DNA of 10,738 nucleotides from an uncultured Lachnospiraceae bacterium (GTDB lineage Bacteria > Bacillota > Clostridia > Lachnospirales > Lachnospiraceae): positions 1 to 10,738 of the forward strand of contig CAJTUZ010000045.1 in NCBI GenBank assembly GCA_910579735.1, read 5' to 3'. The notes below the pieces were generated by a model. It was not told where the DNA came from. It worked only from the letters and a program-made list of their open reading frames with translations, and searched no databases. Shown piece after piece: positions 1-5,268 of the stretch; the first letter of the stretch is position 1; each line of letters begins with the position of its first letter. The position numbers and the translations under genes are program-made.

Positions 1-77
1 ATGATTTTTATTTTATCATAGAAGACCGCTTAAAACGCTATTTACAGAAAAAATTTCACACACTCGCTGGAACAGGT

Positions 78-116
78 AATCACAGCATTAAATAGTTTAC
101 ATCTAATGCTGTGATT
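78..116 (-). terminator. Perfect 13-bp hairpin downstream of the lipoprotein gene, probable terminator
   Basis: The arms at 78-90 and 104-116 are perfectly complementary over 13 bp (AATCACAGCATTA) around a 13-base loop. The hairpin begins 10 bases after the lipoprotein stop codon, where an operon terminator would be expected. Neither strand has a proper T-run after the stem, so termination may be weak or factor-assisted, or the dyad may have another use. The 77 bases to its left contain no supportable gene. Confidence 0.5.
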
Positions 117-126
117 ATTCTCTGTT

Positions 127-948
127 TTACCAAGGGAGTGATAAATCGTTATATTCATAATCACATATTAAAAAGGATTTTAATTCATTTGTATCAATAT
201 CAATAATAAAATATAAATACAGATTTTCACCTTTTTCATATAAAAACAATCCATCACCCTTTGCAACATCCTTTAAATCAGGTATTTTATACAAAATTGC
301 TAGACTTTTATTCTGTCGCGAATCATAACCTGTATATTCTCTTTCTGGTTCATAGTTATCCAAAGTATTTTTGATCGAAGTATATGTAATTGTTTCATTA
401 GCTGATCCTGCATAATAAATATTTCCTTTTGATGCTTTGCGTGCACAAATTATATCTACTACACAATCTTTTAACTCAATTGTTTCATTTTCGTAATTAC
501 TCGCATGAATAGAAAAATAATCTTCTCCTTTTTTACAAAATACTATTTGCTCTGATTCTCCGGCTGGTACAAGTTGATTCTTATTATATTCAGCAGTGTA
601 AGTACACTCACTTTTGTCAATTATAGCAAGAAATTCCGATAGTTTTTCTCCATATTGGAAAATCATATCATCAATCTGAAACAAACCACTATCGGGACTG
701 GCCGCTGTGATTTCTTCTTTACAGTTATATTTAACAGGTTCAACAATAGTTACATCATCTTCTCCAACAGGATTTTCTTCCACATCAGATGTCTCATTTA
801 TATTGACAAGAACATCTAATTCATCTTTAACAATAGTGCTATCATTATCTAATTGTAGATTTGAAGTGTCTTCTTTATTTGTACATCCAATTAAACATAT
901 AGCTGAAAATATTGCAATTATTAAAATTCTTAGAAAATTTTTGCGCAT
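127..948 (-). CDS. Putative lipoprotein of unknown function, 273 aa
   Basis: This encodes a predicted surface lipoprotein. The N-terminus has a short basic stretch (MRKNFLR), a hydrophobic core and the lipobox L-I-G-C, with Cys22 as the expected lipidated residue. After cleavage comes an acidic, Ser/Thr/Asn-rich linker to about residue 70, then a globular part rich in beta-type sequence and aromatic residues. I recognise no enzymatic motif or named family. The ATG is preceded by AGAAGGAG at good spacing. The gene starts 14 bases after the stop codon of the membrane nuclease-like gene, so the two are almost certainly co-transcribed. A lipoprotein paired with a membrane-anchored nuclease suggests both work at the cell envelope, but that is inference. 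The gene is AT-rich like the rest of the cargo and unlike the transfer genes. Confidence 0.8.
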   Translation of the reverse strand: MRKNFLRILIIAIFSAICLIGCTNKEDTSNLQLDNDSTIVKDELDVLVNINETSDVEENPVGEDDVTIVEPVKYNCKEEITAASPDSGLFQIDDMIFQYGEKLSEFLAIIDKSECTYTAEYNKNQLVPAGESEQIVFCKKGEDYFSIHASNYENETIELKDCVVDIICARKASKGNIYYAGSANETITYTSIKNTLDNYEPEREYTGYDSRQNKSLAILYKIPDLKDVAKGDGLFLYEKGENLYLYFIIDIDTNELKSFLICDYEYNDLSLPW

Positions 949-962
949 GTTCTTTTCTCCTT

Positions 963-2249
963 CTACATTTTTTCTTTAGCTATAGGAATCCCCATATACA
1001 GAGGGGGGACTTCATTTATACTGAGTCCAGGACAATTATCCGTCCTTTCCTTGCTATATGTACTACAGCCATAAAAATATTCTCCTTTATTATTTAGTTT
1101 AATCCTCATTAAGCTATTTTTTCCAAGCTTCCCGCAATGAGGGCAATAAGTGGCACAAGCCTGGCGGTCCGGAATTTCTCTTTTAATAGATGTAATAAGT
1201 TTATCCCTGATTTCCTGATAGAGCACGAACTGCGAGCAATCTATTGTTATCAATTTCATGCCGCAATATTTCATTACCTCAGCTTTAAATTTGTCTCGCT
1301 CTATTACTTTTGGATCTTCTTTATGATCTTTTCCATGTATCTCCACAAATAAAACCGGCTGTAAATCAGCATTATAAATTCCAAAATCAAAATGCATTTT
1401 TGTTACGCTATTTGTCAATCTCCAATCATGTTTCCACTCGCCCCACCAAAAAATTTCTCGAAAAGCTATATGTGGAAGAATAATATAAGAACCATCTATA
1501 AACATTCTCAATTCTTGATATATCTTTTTTTCTACGTTCTCTTCCAACTTTCCATCCCAGAAACTATTCTTTTTAGAAAACAAGTAAACTCGATCCAACA
1601 AATAAAGTCCGTCTGCATTATTAACTTCTGTAGCTTCTGCAGCAATTGAAAGCTTTTTTTCTTTATAATCAGTTGGTGCTTTATTGACTTCCCCTTCCTT
1701 AAAGATGTTTTTATCATCTTCTGTTTTTTTGTGAAACGCGGCATTCATTATTGTAAATCTTGTACACCTTATATATAAATTTTCTAAAAGAAAAATAATA
1801 AAAAAAGTTGTTTTCCATATCTTATCTGCCGCCGGAAACAGTCCTGTTTCTGAATAAAAAATCCAATAAACTATAATGGTTATAAGCAAAGAAAACGGGA
1901 TTGTCTTTATCCAAAACCCAACTTTTTTATTAGACAAAATAAAAAGAAAACAAACTACAGCCAATCCAGCCAAACAGCAAAACACAGGATGCCATTCAAA
2001 ATGTGTATATATTGCACTTCCAACAATTAACCCTAATATCCCATTTTCTATAATTTGAAATCTACTGAATAACCACACTAGGAATACTGCTGCTGCAAAG
2101 ATCAATAAGTTTTGAATTATTATAGCCATATCGATTCCTGTAATGCAGGATACAATAATCACCGGAATAGCTAATATGGTAATTCCAATTATTATCGGGA
2201 TACTTAATATCATCCCTAATATTGCATCTTTTGTCATATCATCAGACAA
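963..2249 (-). CDS. Multi-pass membrane protein with a predicted PD-(D/E)XK nuclease domain and topoisomerase-type C4 zinc finger, 428 aa
   Basis: Residues 1-160 hold about five or six hydrophobic segments (about 9-37, 41-61, 70-82, 86-106, 115-132, 147-162). A charged linker runs to about residue 225. Residues 230-350 look like a DUF2726-type restriction-endonuclease-fold domain: an acidic helix (LEENVEKKIYQEL, 236-248), a strand with Asp288 (HFDFGI), a strand with Glu303 (FVEIHGKDH), then R-D-K-x2-K (318-322) and a hydrophobic strand (LITID). In this fold the Asp and Glu would bind metal. Residues 369-406 carry CPHC, then C395 in YGCS and C406, matching the zf-C4_Topoisom pattern. The TTG start is chosen because GGTGGGTGAG lies just upstream; an ATG four codons later lacks such a site. 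It would be a DNA-acting enzyme tethered to the inner membrane, followed by a lipoprotein gene. The domain calls come from motif reading only. NERD or Mrr-like assignment is the main alternative. Confidence 0.72.
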   Translation of the reverse strand: MSDDMTKDAILGMILSIPIIIGITILAIPVIIVSCITGIDMAIIIQNLLIFAAAVFLVWLFSRFQIIENGILGLIVGSAIYTHFEWHPVFCCLAGLAVVCFLFILSNKKVGFWIKTIPFSLLITIIVYWIFYSETGLFPAADKIWKTTFFIIFLLENLYIRCTRFTIMNAAFHKKTEDDKNIFKEGEVNKAPTDYKEKKLSIAAEATEVNNADGLYLLDRVYLFSKKNSFWDGKLEENVEKKIYQELRMFIDGSYIILPHIAFREIFWWGEWKHDWRLTNSVTKMHFDFGIYNADLQPVLFVEIHGKDHKEDPKVIERDKFKAEVMKYCGMKLITIDCSQFVLYQEIRDKLITSIKREIPDRQACATYCPHCGKLGKNSLMRIKLNNKGEYFYGCSTYSKERTDNCPGLSINEVPPLYMGIPIAKEKM

Positions 2250-2353
2250 TTTATCTCACCCACCTTTTCTCTTTTTTTAATTTAATTTCTTTATCTTCAT
2301 CATAATCGCCTTATTAAAATTCTGCATATTTTTACATATATTTACATATTACC

Positions 2354-2382
2354 AAAATATACCAAATTTGAATGTAAAGCAA
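2354..2382 (-). promoter_or_regulatory. Candidate sigma-A promoter for the membrane nuclease and lipoprotein operon
   Basis: On the minus strand, TTGCTT (2377-2382) is followed after 17 bases by TATTTT (2354-2359). The overlapping reading TGG-TATATT gives an extended -10 at 2356-2361. The leader would be about 100 bases long. It holds an 8-codon open frame (MMKIKKLN) with an AAGG five bases before its ATG. The region is very AT-rich, so chance matches are likely. Confidence 0.35.
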
Positions 2383-2463
2383 GAATTTTTTGTAACAAAA
2401 TTCGCATTTTTTCTTTTTGGCAAAATTAGCATTAAATCAGTCAATTTCTGTATATATGAAGCT

Positions 2464-2497
2464 AAAAAATGCTGACTATTTAGTAAACAGTCAGCAT
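2464..2497 (-). terminator. Intrinsic terminator on the minus strand
   Basis: The arms ATGCTGACT (2469-2477) and AGTCAGCAT (2489-2497) pair perfectly over 9 bp around an 11-base loop. On the minus strand the stem runs directly into TTTTTT (plus-strand A-run 2464-2469). No supportable minus-strand protein gene ends here, so it must end a non-coding transcript or act as a backstop. It is the proposed 3' end of the antisense RNA described separately. Confidence 0.75.
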
Positions 2498-2520
2498 CAC
2501 ATTTCATATTTTTGTTGTAA

Positions 2521-2549
2521 TTGATATCTTCAACGAAATCTATTATTAC
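2521..2549 (+). promoter_or_regulatory. Candidate promoter for the small toxin-like transcript
   Basis: TTGATA (2521-2526) is followed by 17 bases and TATTAC (2544-2549). It would start a transcript near 2556, only a few bases before the ATG at 2564, leaving almost no leader. A more distal promoter cannot be excluded. The AT-rich context makes this tentative. Confidence 0.25.
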
Positions 2550-2563
2550 ATTATGAAGAGTTT

Positions 2564-2629
2564 ATGGTATTACTTACTTTGGGGATACTTATTATTACAC
2601 TTTTAGAATATGCCAACTATAAAAAATAG
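2564..2629 (+). CDS. Very small hydrophobic peptide resembling BsrG/holin-like type I toxins, 21 codons, possibly decayed
   Basis: The open frame encodes 21 residues: M-V, a hydrophobic stretch LLTLGILIITLL, then E-Y-A-N-Y-K-K. Reading upstream in frame adds H-Y-E-E-F before the Met, so the series Y-E-E-F-M-V-L-L-T-L-G-I-L-I can be compared with Y-E-S-L-M-I-M-I-N-F-G-G-L-I of Bacillus BsrG, as I recall that sequence. A hydrophobic helix with a Lys-rich end is typical of membrane-acting type I toxins. The stop codon lies inside the left arm of a strong terminator, giving a tight transcript. The weakness is the start: no ATG, GTG or TTG precedes Tyr-Glu, and the ATG at 2564 has only a poorly spaced GAAGAG. 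Translation from 2564 or a gene that lost its start are both possible. Confidence 0.35.
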   Translation: MVLLTLGILIITLLEYANYKK

Positions 2630-2665
2630 CACCCTCGCTCTAGAAAAGTAAAGGTGCTATTTTTT
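2621..2665. terminator. Perfect bidirectional intrinsic terminator
   Basis: AAAAAATAGCACC (2621-2633) and GGTGCTATTTTTT (2653-2665) form a perfect 13-bp inverted repeat around a 19-base loop. T-runs follow the stem in both directions. On the plus strand it ends the small toxin-like frame, whose stop codon lies in the stem. On the minus strand it sits three bases after the stop of the coding remnant at 2668-2766 and would end the operon that starts at 3340. Confidence 0.88.
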
Positions 2666-2667
2666 CA

Positions 2668-2766
2668 CTAATATTTTCGCCAGAAACGGATAAGTGTAAG
2701 CTTATCGCATTCTAACTCTTCTAACCGATCCTCAATTGTTATAAATGTACCATCCCACCTTGCCCA
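2668..2766 (-). pseudogene. 32-codon coding remnant without a start codon
   Basis: On the minus strand a frame opens right after a TAA (2767-2769) and encodes 32 residues with protein-like composition, including D-G-T-F-I-T-I-E-D-R-L-E-E-L and ending I-R-F-W-R-K-Y before TAG. It contains no ATG, GTG or TTG, yet its stop is followed at once by a strong terminator, as at a real gene end. It is in the same frame as the 125-residue membrane protein upstream, from which it is separated by two TAA codons. It is probably the 3' end of a deleted gene, or a lost C-terminal extension. I do not recognise the family, and chance remains possible at this length. Confidence 0.35.
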
Positions 2767-2799
2767 TTATAAAATTTGAAAATATACTTTATATACTTT

Positions 2800-3177
2800 T
2801 TAGTCTAATCTCCATATTCTGATAACGATGCTTTTCAATACATCTGGGCAAATACTAAAAAAAAGAGCAAATAAAGTAACTAAATCGTCCGCTGGCTCTG
2901 GTATTATCCATGAACTAAAAATTATAAATGAAATAATAGCAATTACAATGAAAAATATAATTACTTGTCCCCCAACAAAAATGCGAAAACTCTTTTCCAT
3001 TTTTTGTTTAATTTTTTCTATTATCAAGCTCCAAATTACTGCACCAAGTGCAACACACATTCCAATAAGATTTACTATACTAATCCATTTTGACCCTGCC
3101 CCATTAACACAAAAACGGGTAATACCTAAACAGAATAAAATAATCGCGACTATAATTTGATAACTATACTTCAACAT
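2800..3177 (-). CDS. Small multi-pass membrane protein of unknown function, 125 aa
   Basis: About four hydrophobic segments are visible, near residues 6-22, 33-53, 69-90 and 100-118. A short basic loop (EKIKQKMEKSFR) lies between the second and third, and the end is basic (IRIWRLD). No catalytic motif is visible and I do not recognise the family. Its ATG lies inside the upstream 58-residue gene (14-base overlap), so the two are probably translationally coupled and work together. A size and topology like this occur among immunity proteins, toxin-system membrane partners and orphan membrane proteins; the sequence does not decide between them. The gene ends about 135 bases before the bidirectional terminator, with a coding remnant in between. 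Confidence 0.6.
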   Translation of the reverse strand: MLKYSYQIIVAIILFCLGITRFCVNGAGSKWISIVNLIGMCVALGAVIWSLIIEKIKQKMEKSFRIFVGGQVIIFFIVIAIISFIIFSSWIIPEPADDLVTLFALFFSICPDVLKSIVIRIWRLD

Positions 3178-3340
3178 GTTCTATGCTTCTTTTCCTTTCA
3201 ATTATTCCATAATCGCATAATTGAAAATATACATAAAAGCAATAATGTAAATTCTGCCTATATTCTTTATAGTCTAATTCCTCATTTTCAGAAACAGATA
3301 CTGTCATAGAGTAATTTACCTCTTGCGTACTTTTCTTCAC
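3164..3340 (-). CDS. Small acidic protein of unknown function, 58 aa
   Basis: The GTG at 3340 is chosen because GGGGAG sits 7 bases upstream. A GTG five codons earlier (3355) would overlap that Shine-Dalgarno sequence. The product begins MKKSTQEVNYS, carries an acidic stretch (SENEELDYKEY) and an aromatic middle (HYCFYVYFQLCDYG), and ends basic (IERKRSIEHVEV). There is no clear membrane helix or known motif. It overlaps the following membrane protein gene by 14 bases and follows a good promoter at 3367-3395, so it is the first gene of a short cargo operon. It could be a regulator, a partner of the membrane protein, or the C-terminal piece of a larger lost protein. The function is unknown. Confidence 0.5.
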   Translation of the reverse strand: MKKSTQEVNYSMTVSVSENEELDYKEYRQNLHYCFYVYFQLCDYGIIERKRSIEHVEV

Positions 3341-3366
3341 TGATAATCTCCCCACTCTCTAAAAAG

Positions 3367-3395
3367 ATTGTAACATATTTACTTTATCATGTAAA
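3367..3395 (-). promoter_or_regulatory. Strong sigma-A promoter for the 58-aa / 125-aa membrane protein operon
   Basis: On the minus strand TTTACA (plus 3390-3395) and TACAAT (plus 3367-3372) are separated by exactly 17 bases, each matching consensus at five of six positions. Transcription would start near 3360, about 20 bases before the GTG at 3340. The -35 box is one base from the outer arm of the structured element at 3397-3676, so a protein bound there could influence this promoter. Confidence 0.7.
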
Positions 3396-3417
3396 CGCTG
3401 TTTTATCCCACTAAACG

Positions 3418-3471
3418 CGCCAGATATGGCGTTATGTGTTTTAAGCATCCGCCCTATGGCGGATAAAACAC
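3418..3471 (-). repeat. Two-hairpin repeat unit, copy A
   Basis: Read on the minus strand, the unit is a stem starting GTGTTTTAT, CCGCC-ATAG-GGCGG, a short bulge, TTAAAACAC, then ATAA and a second hairpin CGCCA-TATC-TGGCG. Copy B at 3607-3661 has the same order, the same TATC loop and the same GTGTTT/AAACAC base. Several substitutions between the copies preserve pairing (see the findings). Confidence 0.7.
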
Positions 3472-3606
3472 GCCCACGGAAATCACCATTTCCGTGGAAT
3501 AGCAAGCAACGCAAATGGCTAGCCATTTACACCATATCTGAAAATTTCCGTACCGGAATTTTTCAGATATTCTGCTTGTTGGGGCGCATCCCCAAACCCC
3601 TTTTTC

Positions 3607-3661
3607 TGCCGGATACGGCATCATGTGTTTAATACAAATCCGTCTATGCGGACTAAAACAC
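3607..3661 (-). repeat. Two-hairpin repeat unit, copy B
   Basis: Minus-strand order: GTGTTTTA, TCCG-CATAGA-CGGA, a bulge, TTAAACAC, ATGA, then TGCCG-TATC-CGGCA. It is in the same orientation as copy A with starts 189 bases apart. The second hairpin differs from copy A at its outermost and innermost pairs, and both changes are compensated. Confidence 0.7.
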
Positions 3662-3688
3662 AAAAAATAAAACAGCATTTTTTCCAAT

Positions 3689-3743
3689 AAAAAAAACGGC
3701 AACGGTCCTTCATTTCTTATCCATGAAAAACTATTGCCATTTT
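3689..3743 (-). terminator. Intrinsic terminator of the mobilization operon
   Basis: On the minus strand AAAATGGCAA (plus 3734-3743) pairs with TTGCCGTTTT (plus 3693-3702) over 10 bp with one G-U pair, followed by eight T residues (plus A-run 3689-3696). The 31-base loop can form a smaller TTCAT/ATGAA stem. The G-U pair is tolerated only in the minus-strand RNA, which fixes the direction. It begins 18 bases after the relaxase stop codon. Confidence 0.8.
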
Positions 3744-3761
3744 AAAAACGTTTGTTATTTA

Positions 3762-5255
3762 TTATTTTTGTTTATCCTCATCTCTTTCGTTTTCTCTTCC
3801 TGCATTATAATCTTCTTGCTCATGTTTTTCTTCACTTTCTCCAAAATTAATCCCGAGCGCTTTTGTTACATTTTCCGCGACTCTGTCTATCTCATTAATC
3901 TCCCCAGAAAGGGCACGACTCTTTTTAGACAACTCCTGTTTTTCTATTGTCAACCGCTTATACTGTTCAAATAATTCAGAGAGATTTATCTCTTTTGGAT
4001 CCAATTGTTTACGTTTAAAATAGATTTCCGATGATTTAAACAATATGATCTGACTCTCATGCTCTCTTATATATTCGCTTGAATCCTTTACACGCTTTGA
4101 TTCATAAAATGCATATGCGTTTTTCTTGTAATTCTGCGTAAATTTAATCTTTTCTGATAACTCCAGCAGCTCCCTTTCAAGCTTCTTGATATCATCCCGA
4201 TACAATGAATATTCAGCCTGTTTCCCTTCGGCGTAGTTTTGAAAATCTTCCGAAGTCGTAAGATTATGCGCTATGAGAAAATTCATGGTTTTCACCAGCG
4301 TATTGATATTGCTTCTGACCAATGCCTGCTCATATCCCTTGGATTGTTGGGCCTTGATATTTTTCTTTATGTCCACAAGGAGATTGATCCGTTTTGAAGA
4401 AAATATTTTCTTTTTAGATACAGTGTTTTTTTGCTTTTGGAGAGAATTTTCTGTTTTGACCGATCTCTGATTTGCAGCGTTTTCTTCTGCATGTAGAACA
4501 GTCTCATTATCCTTATTTTCTATTCTTTCCCGGATTTCATCTTCTGTATAACCTCCTCCTATGGTCTTGGATCGAGTATACGCATCACGCCCTTTTCTCT
4601 TTTGACCAGGTGCATGAAAAGCTATATGTTTACCTCTTTTTATTTTATACCCTTCCATCTCCATAGCAAATAAAAAATCTTCAAAAGATGAAGCTTCGAG
4701 AATTACTTTATCTATTGCAATTTTAAGTTTTTCTTTCCAGCCGGCATCTTCATTCTTATATATATTTTTGTATCTGAAATTTCTCTTAGCAACATATTTC
4801 GGAAGAACAGACAGATTGTTAGCTTTACAAATTTCATCGTTAATATCCCGGATTCTATATTTATCTTTTTCATCCGAATGGTATTTTCTATGCTTAACGT
4901 AATCTACAGAATTGAAAATAATGTGGTTATGTATATGATCCTTGTCTATATGCGTTGTTACGATAAATTCATAATTGCCACCAGTGACCTTTTTGGCAAA
5001 TTCTATCCCTAGCTCTAGTGCCTTTTCTGGAGATATATCATCATCCAAAGCAAATGACTGGATCAGGTGATAGGCAATTCTACTACCTCTTCCCGTACCC
5101 TTTCTTGCCGTCAGATCCATTTCTAAATCTGCGGTTTCAACAGAACAGCCATGGGAATATACCAATTGTCCGCCATTAGTCTTATCCGGATTTACTATAT
5201 AATCTATAGCTTTTCTAAGAGTCTTTTCTATAGTTTTAATTTTTGATGTCGCCAT
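3762..5255 (-). CDS. mobA: MobA/VirD2-type (MOBP-like) relaxase, 497 aa
   Basis: Relaxases nick oriT on one strand, stay covalently bound through a tyrosine and pilot the strand into the recipient. The N-terminal half fits the MobA/VirD2 family: candidate catalytic Tyr19 in AIDYIVNPDKT (motif I) and the metal-binding histidine motif H-I-D-K-D-H-I-H-N-H-I-I-F-N at 102-115 (motif III). A segment with GKHIAFHAPGQKRKGRDAYTRS follows near 230, and residues from about 290 to 470 are rich in charged heptads and probably coiled coil. The C-terminus is a highly acidic and basic tail. The start at 5255 is chosen because GGAG lies 7 bases upstream and the conserved N-terminus begins here; an upstream ATG at 5297 would place the hairpin at 5272-5293 in coding sequence. 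mobC lies 131 bases upstream and a terminator follows. The gene looks intact. Confidence 0.93.
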   Translation of the reverse strand: MATSKIKTIEKTLRKAIDYIVNPDKTNGGQLVYSHGCSVETADLEMDLTARKGTGRGSRIAYHLIQSFALDDDISPEKALELGIEFAKKVTGGNYEFIVTTHIDKDHIHNHIIFNSVDYVKHRKYHSDEKDKYRIRDINDEICKANNLSVLPKYVAKRNFRYKNIYKNEDAGWKEKLKIAIDKVILEASSFEDFLFAMEMEGYKIKRGKHIAFHAPGQKRKGRDAYTRSKTIGGGYTEDEIRERIENKDNETVLHAEENAANQRSVKTENSLQKQKNTVSKKKIFSSKRINLLVDIKKNIKAQQSKGYEQALVRSNINTLVKTMNFLIAHNLTTSEDFQNYAEGKQAEYSLYRDDIKKLERELLELSEKIKFTQNYKKNAYAFYESKRVKDSSEYIREHESQIILFKSSEIYFKRKQLDPKEINLSELFEQYKRLTIEKQELSKKSRALSGEINEIDRVAENVTKALGINFGESEEKHEQEDYNAGRENERDEDKQK

Positions 5256-5268
5256 ATTTTTTCTCCAC

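Larger units (their letters stand above)
2464..2582 (-). ncRNA. Candidate antisense RNA, possible antitoxin of the small hydrophobic peptide gene
   Basis: A minus-strand terminator at 2464-2497 has no protein gene in front of it. About 90 bases upstream is a possible promoter, TTGGCA (2611-2616) and AATAAG (2588-2593) with 17-base spacing, which would start an RNA of about 118 nt near 2582. That RNA would be antisense to the 5' part of the convergent toxin-like frame at 2564-2629. Convergent, overlapping RNAs with separate intrinsic terminators are the layout known for txpA/ratA and bsrG/SR4. The promoter match is only partial and the 5' end is an estimate. Confidence 0.3.
3397..3676. other. 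Hairpin-packed non-coding element enclosed by a 10-bp inverted repeat
   Basis: The outer arms GCTGTTTTAT (3397-3406) and ATAAAACAGC (3667-3676) are perfectly complementary and bracket the whole stretch. Inside, in order, are CGCCA/TGGCG (3418-3431); a bulged 14-bp stem (3436-3471); a perfect 10-bp stem CCACGGAAAT (3474-3497); a 16-base palindrome AAATGGCT/AGCCATTT (3513-3528); a 17-bp stem with one mismatch and a 3-base loop (3534-3570); TTGGGG/CCCCAA (3579-3595); TGCCG/CGGCA (3607-3620); and a second bulged stem (3625-3661). No convincing gene lies here. It falls between the relaxase terminator and the promoter of the next operon, so it need not belong to either transcript. Plausible roles are an oriT, a single-strand replication origin or ssDNA promoter, a transposon-derived hairpin repeat, or a structured RNA. 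Confidence 0.75.

Noticed and set aside
1..77. A gene or element end at the left edge
   Set aside because: Only frames shorter than about 16 codons are present on either strand, and no convincing attachment or terminal repeat could be defined without the sequence outside the window.
2346..2504. A minus-strand frame of about 52 codons starting with MKCDADC
   Set aside because: It reads straight through an intrinsic terminator hairpin and its T-run, has no ribosome site and has a composition typical of AT-rich non-coding DNA.
2552..2606. A 17-codon hydrophobic plus-strand frame starting at the ATG at 2553
   Set aside because: It has no ribosome site and lies in a different frame from the toxin-like peptide. 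It ends well before the terminator, and the frame at 2564-2629 fits a known toxin pattern better.
3397..3676. The hairpin element as a simple MITE with terminal inverted repeats
   Set aside because: I see no target-site duplication next to the 10-bp outer arms, and internal repeated hairpins are not typical of a simple MITE. It is kept only as a minor alternative.
3397..3676. A CRISPR array or integron attC sites
   Set aside because: There are only two diverged units 189 bases apart with no regular spacers, and the bulged stems lack the attC core bases.
3426..3702. Open frames on both strands across the hairpin element (68 and 82 codons)
   Set aside because: They run through the inverted repeats, have no ribosome site, and their composition mirrors the palindromes. 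The structure explains the sequence better than coding.
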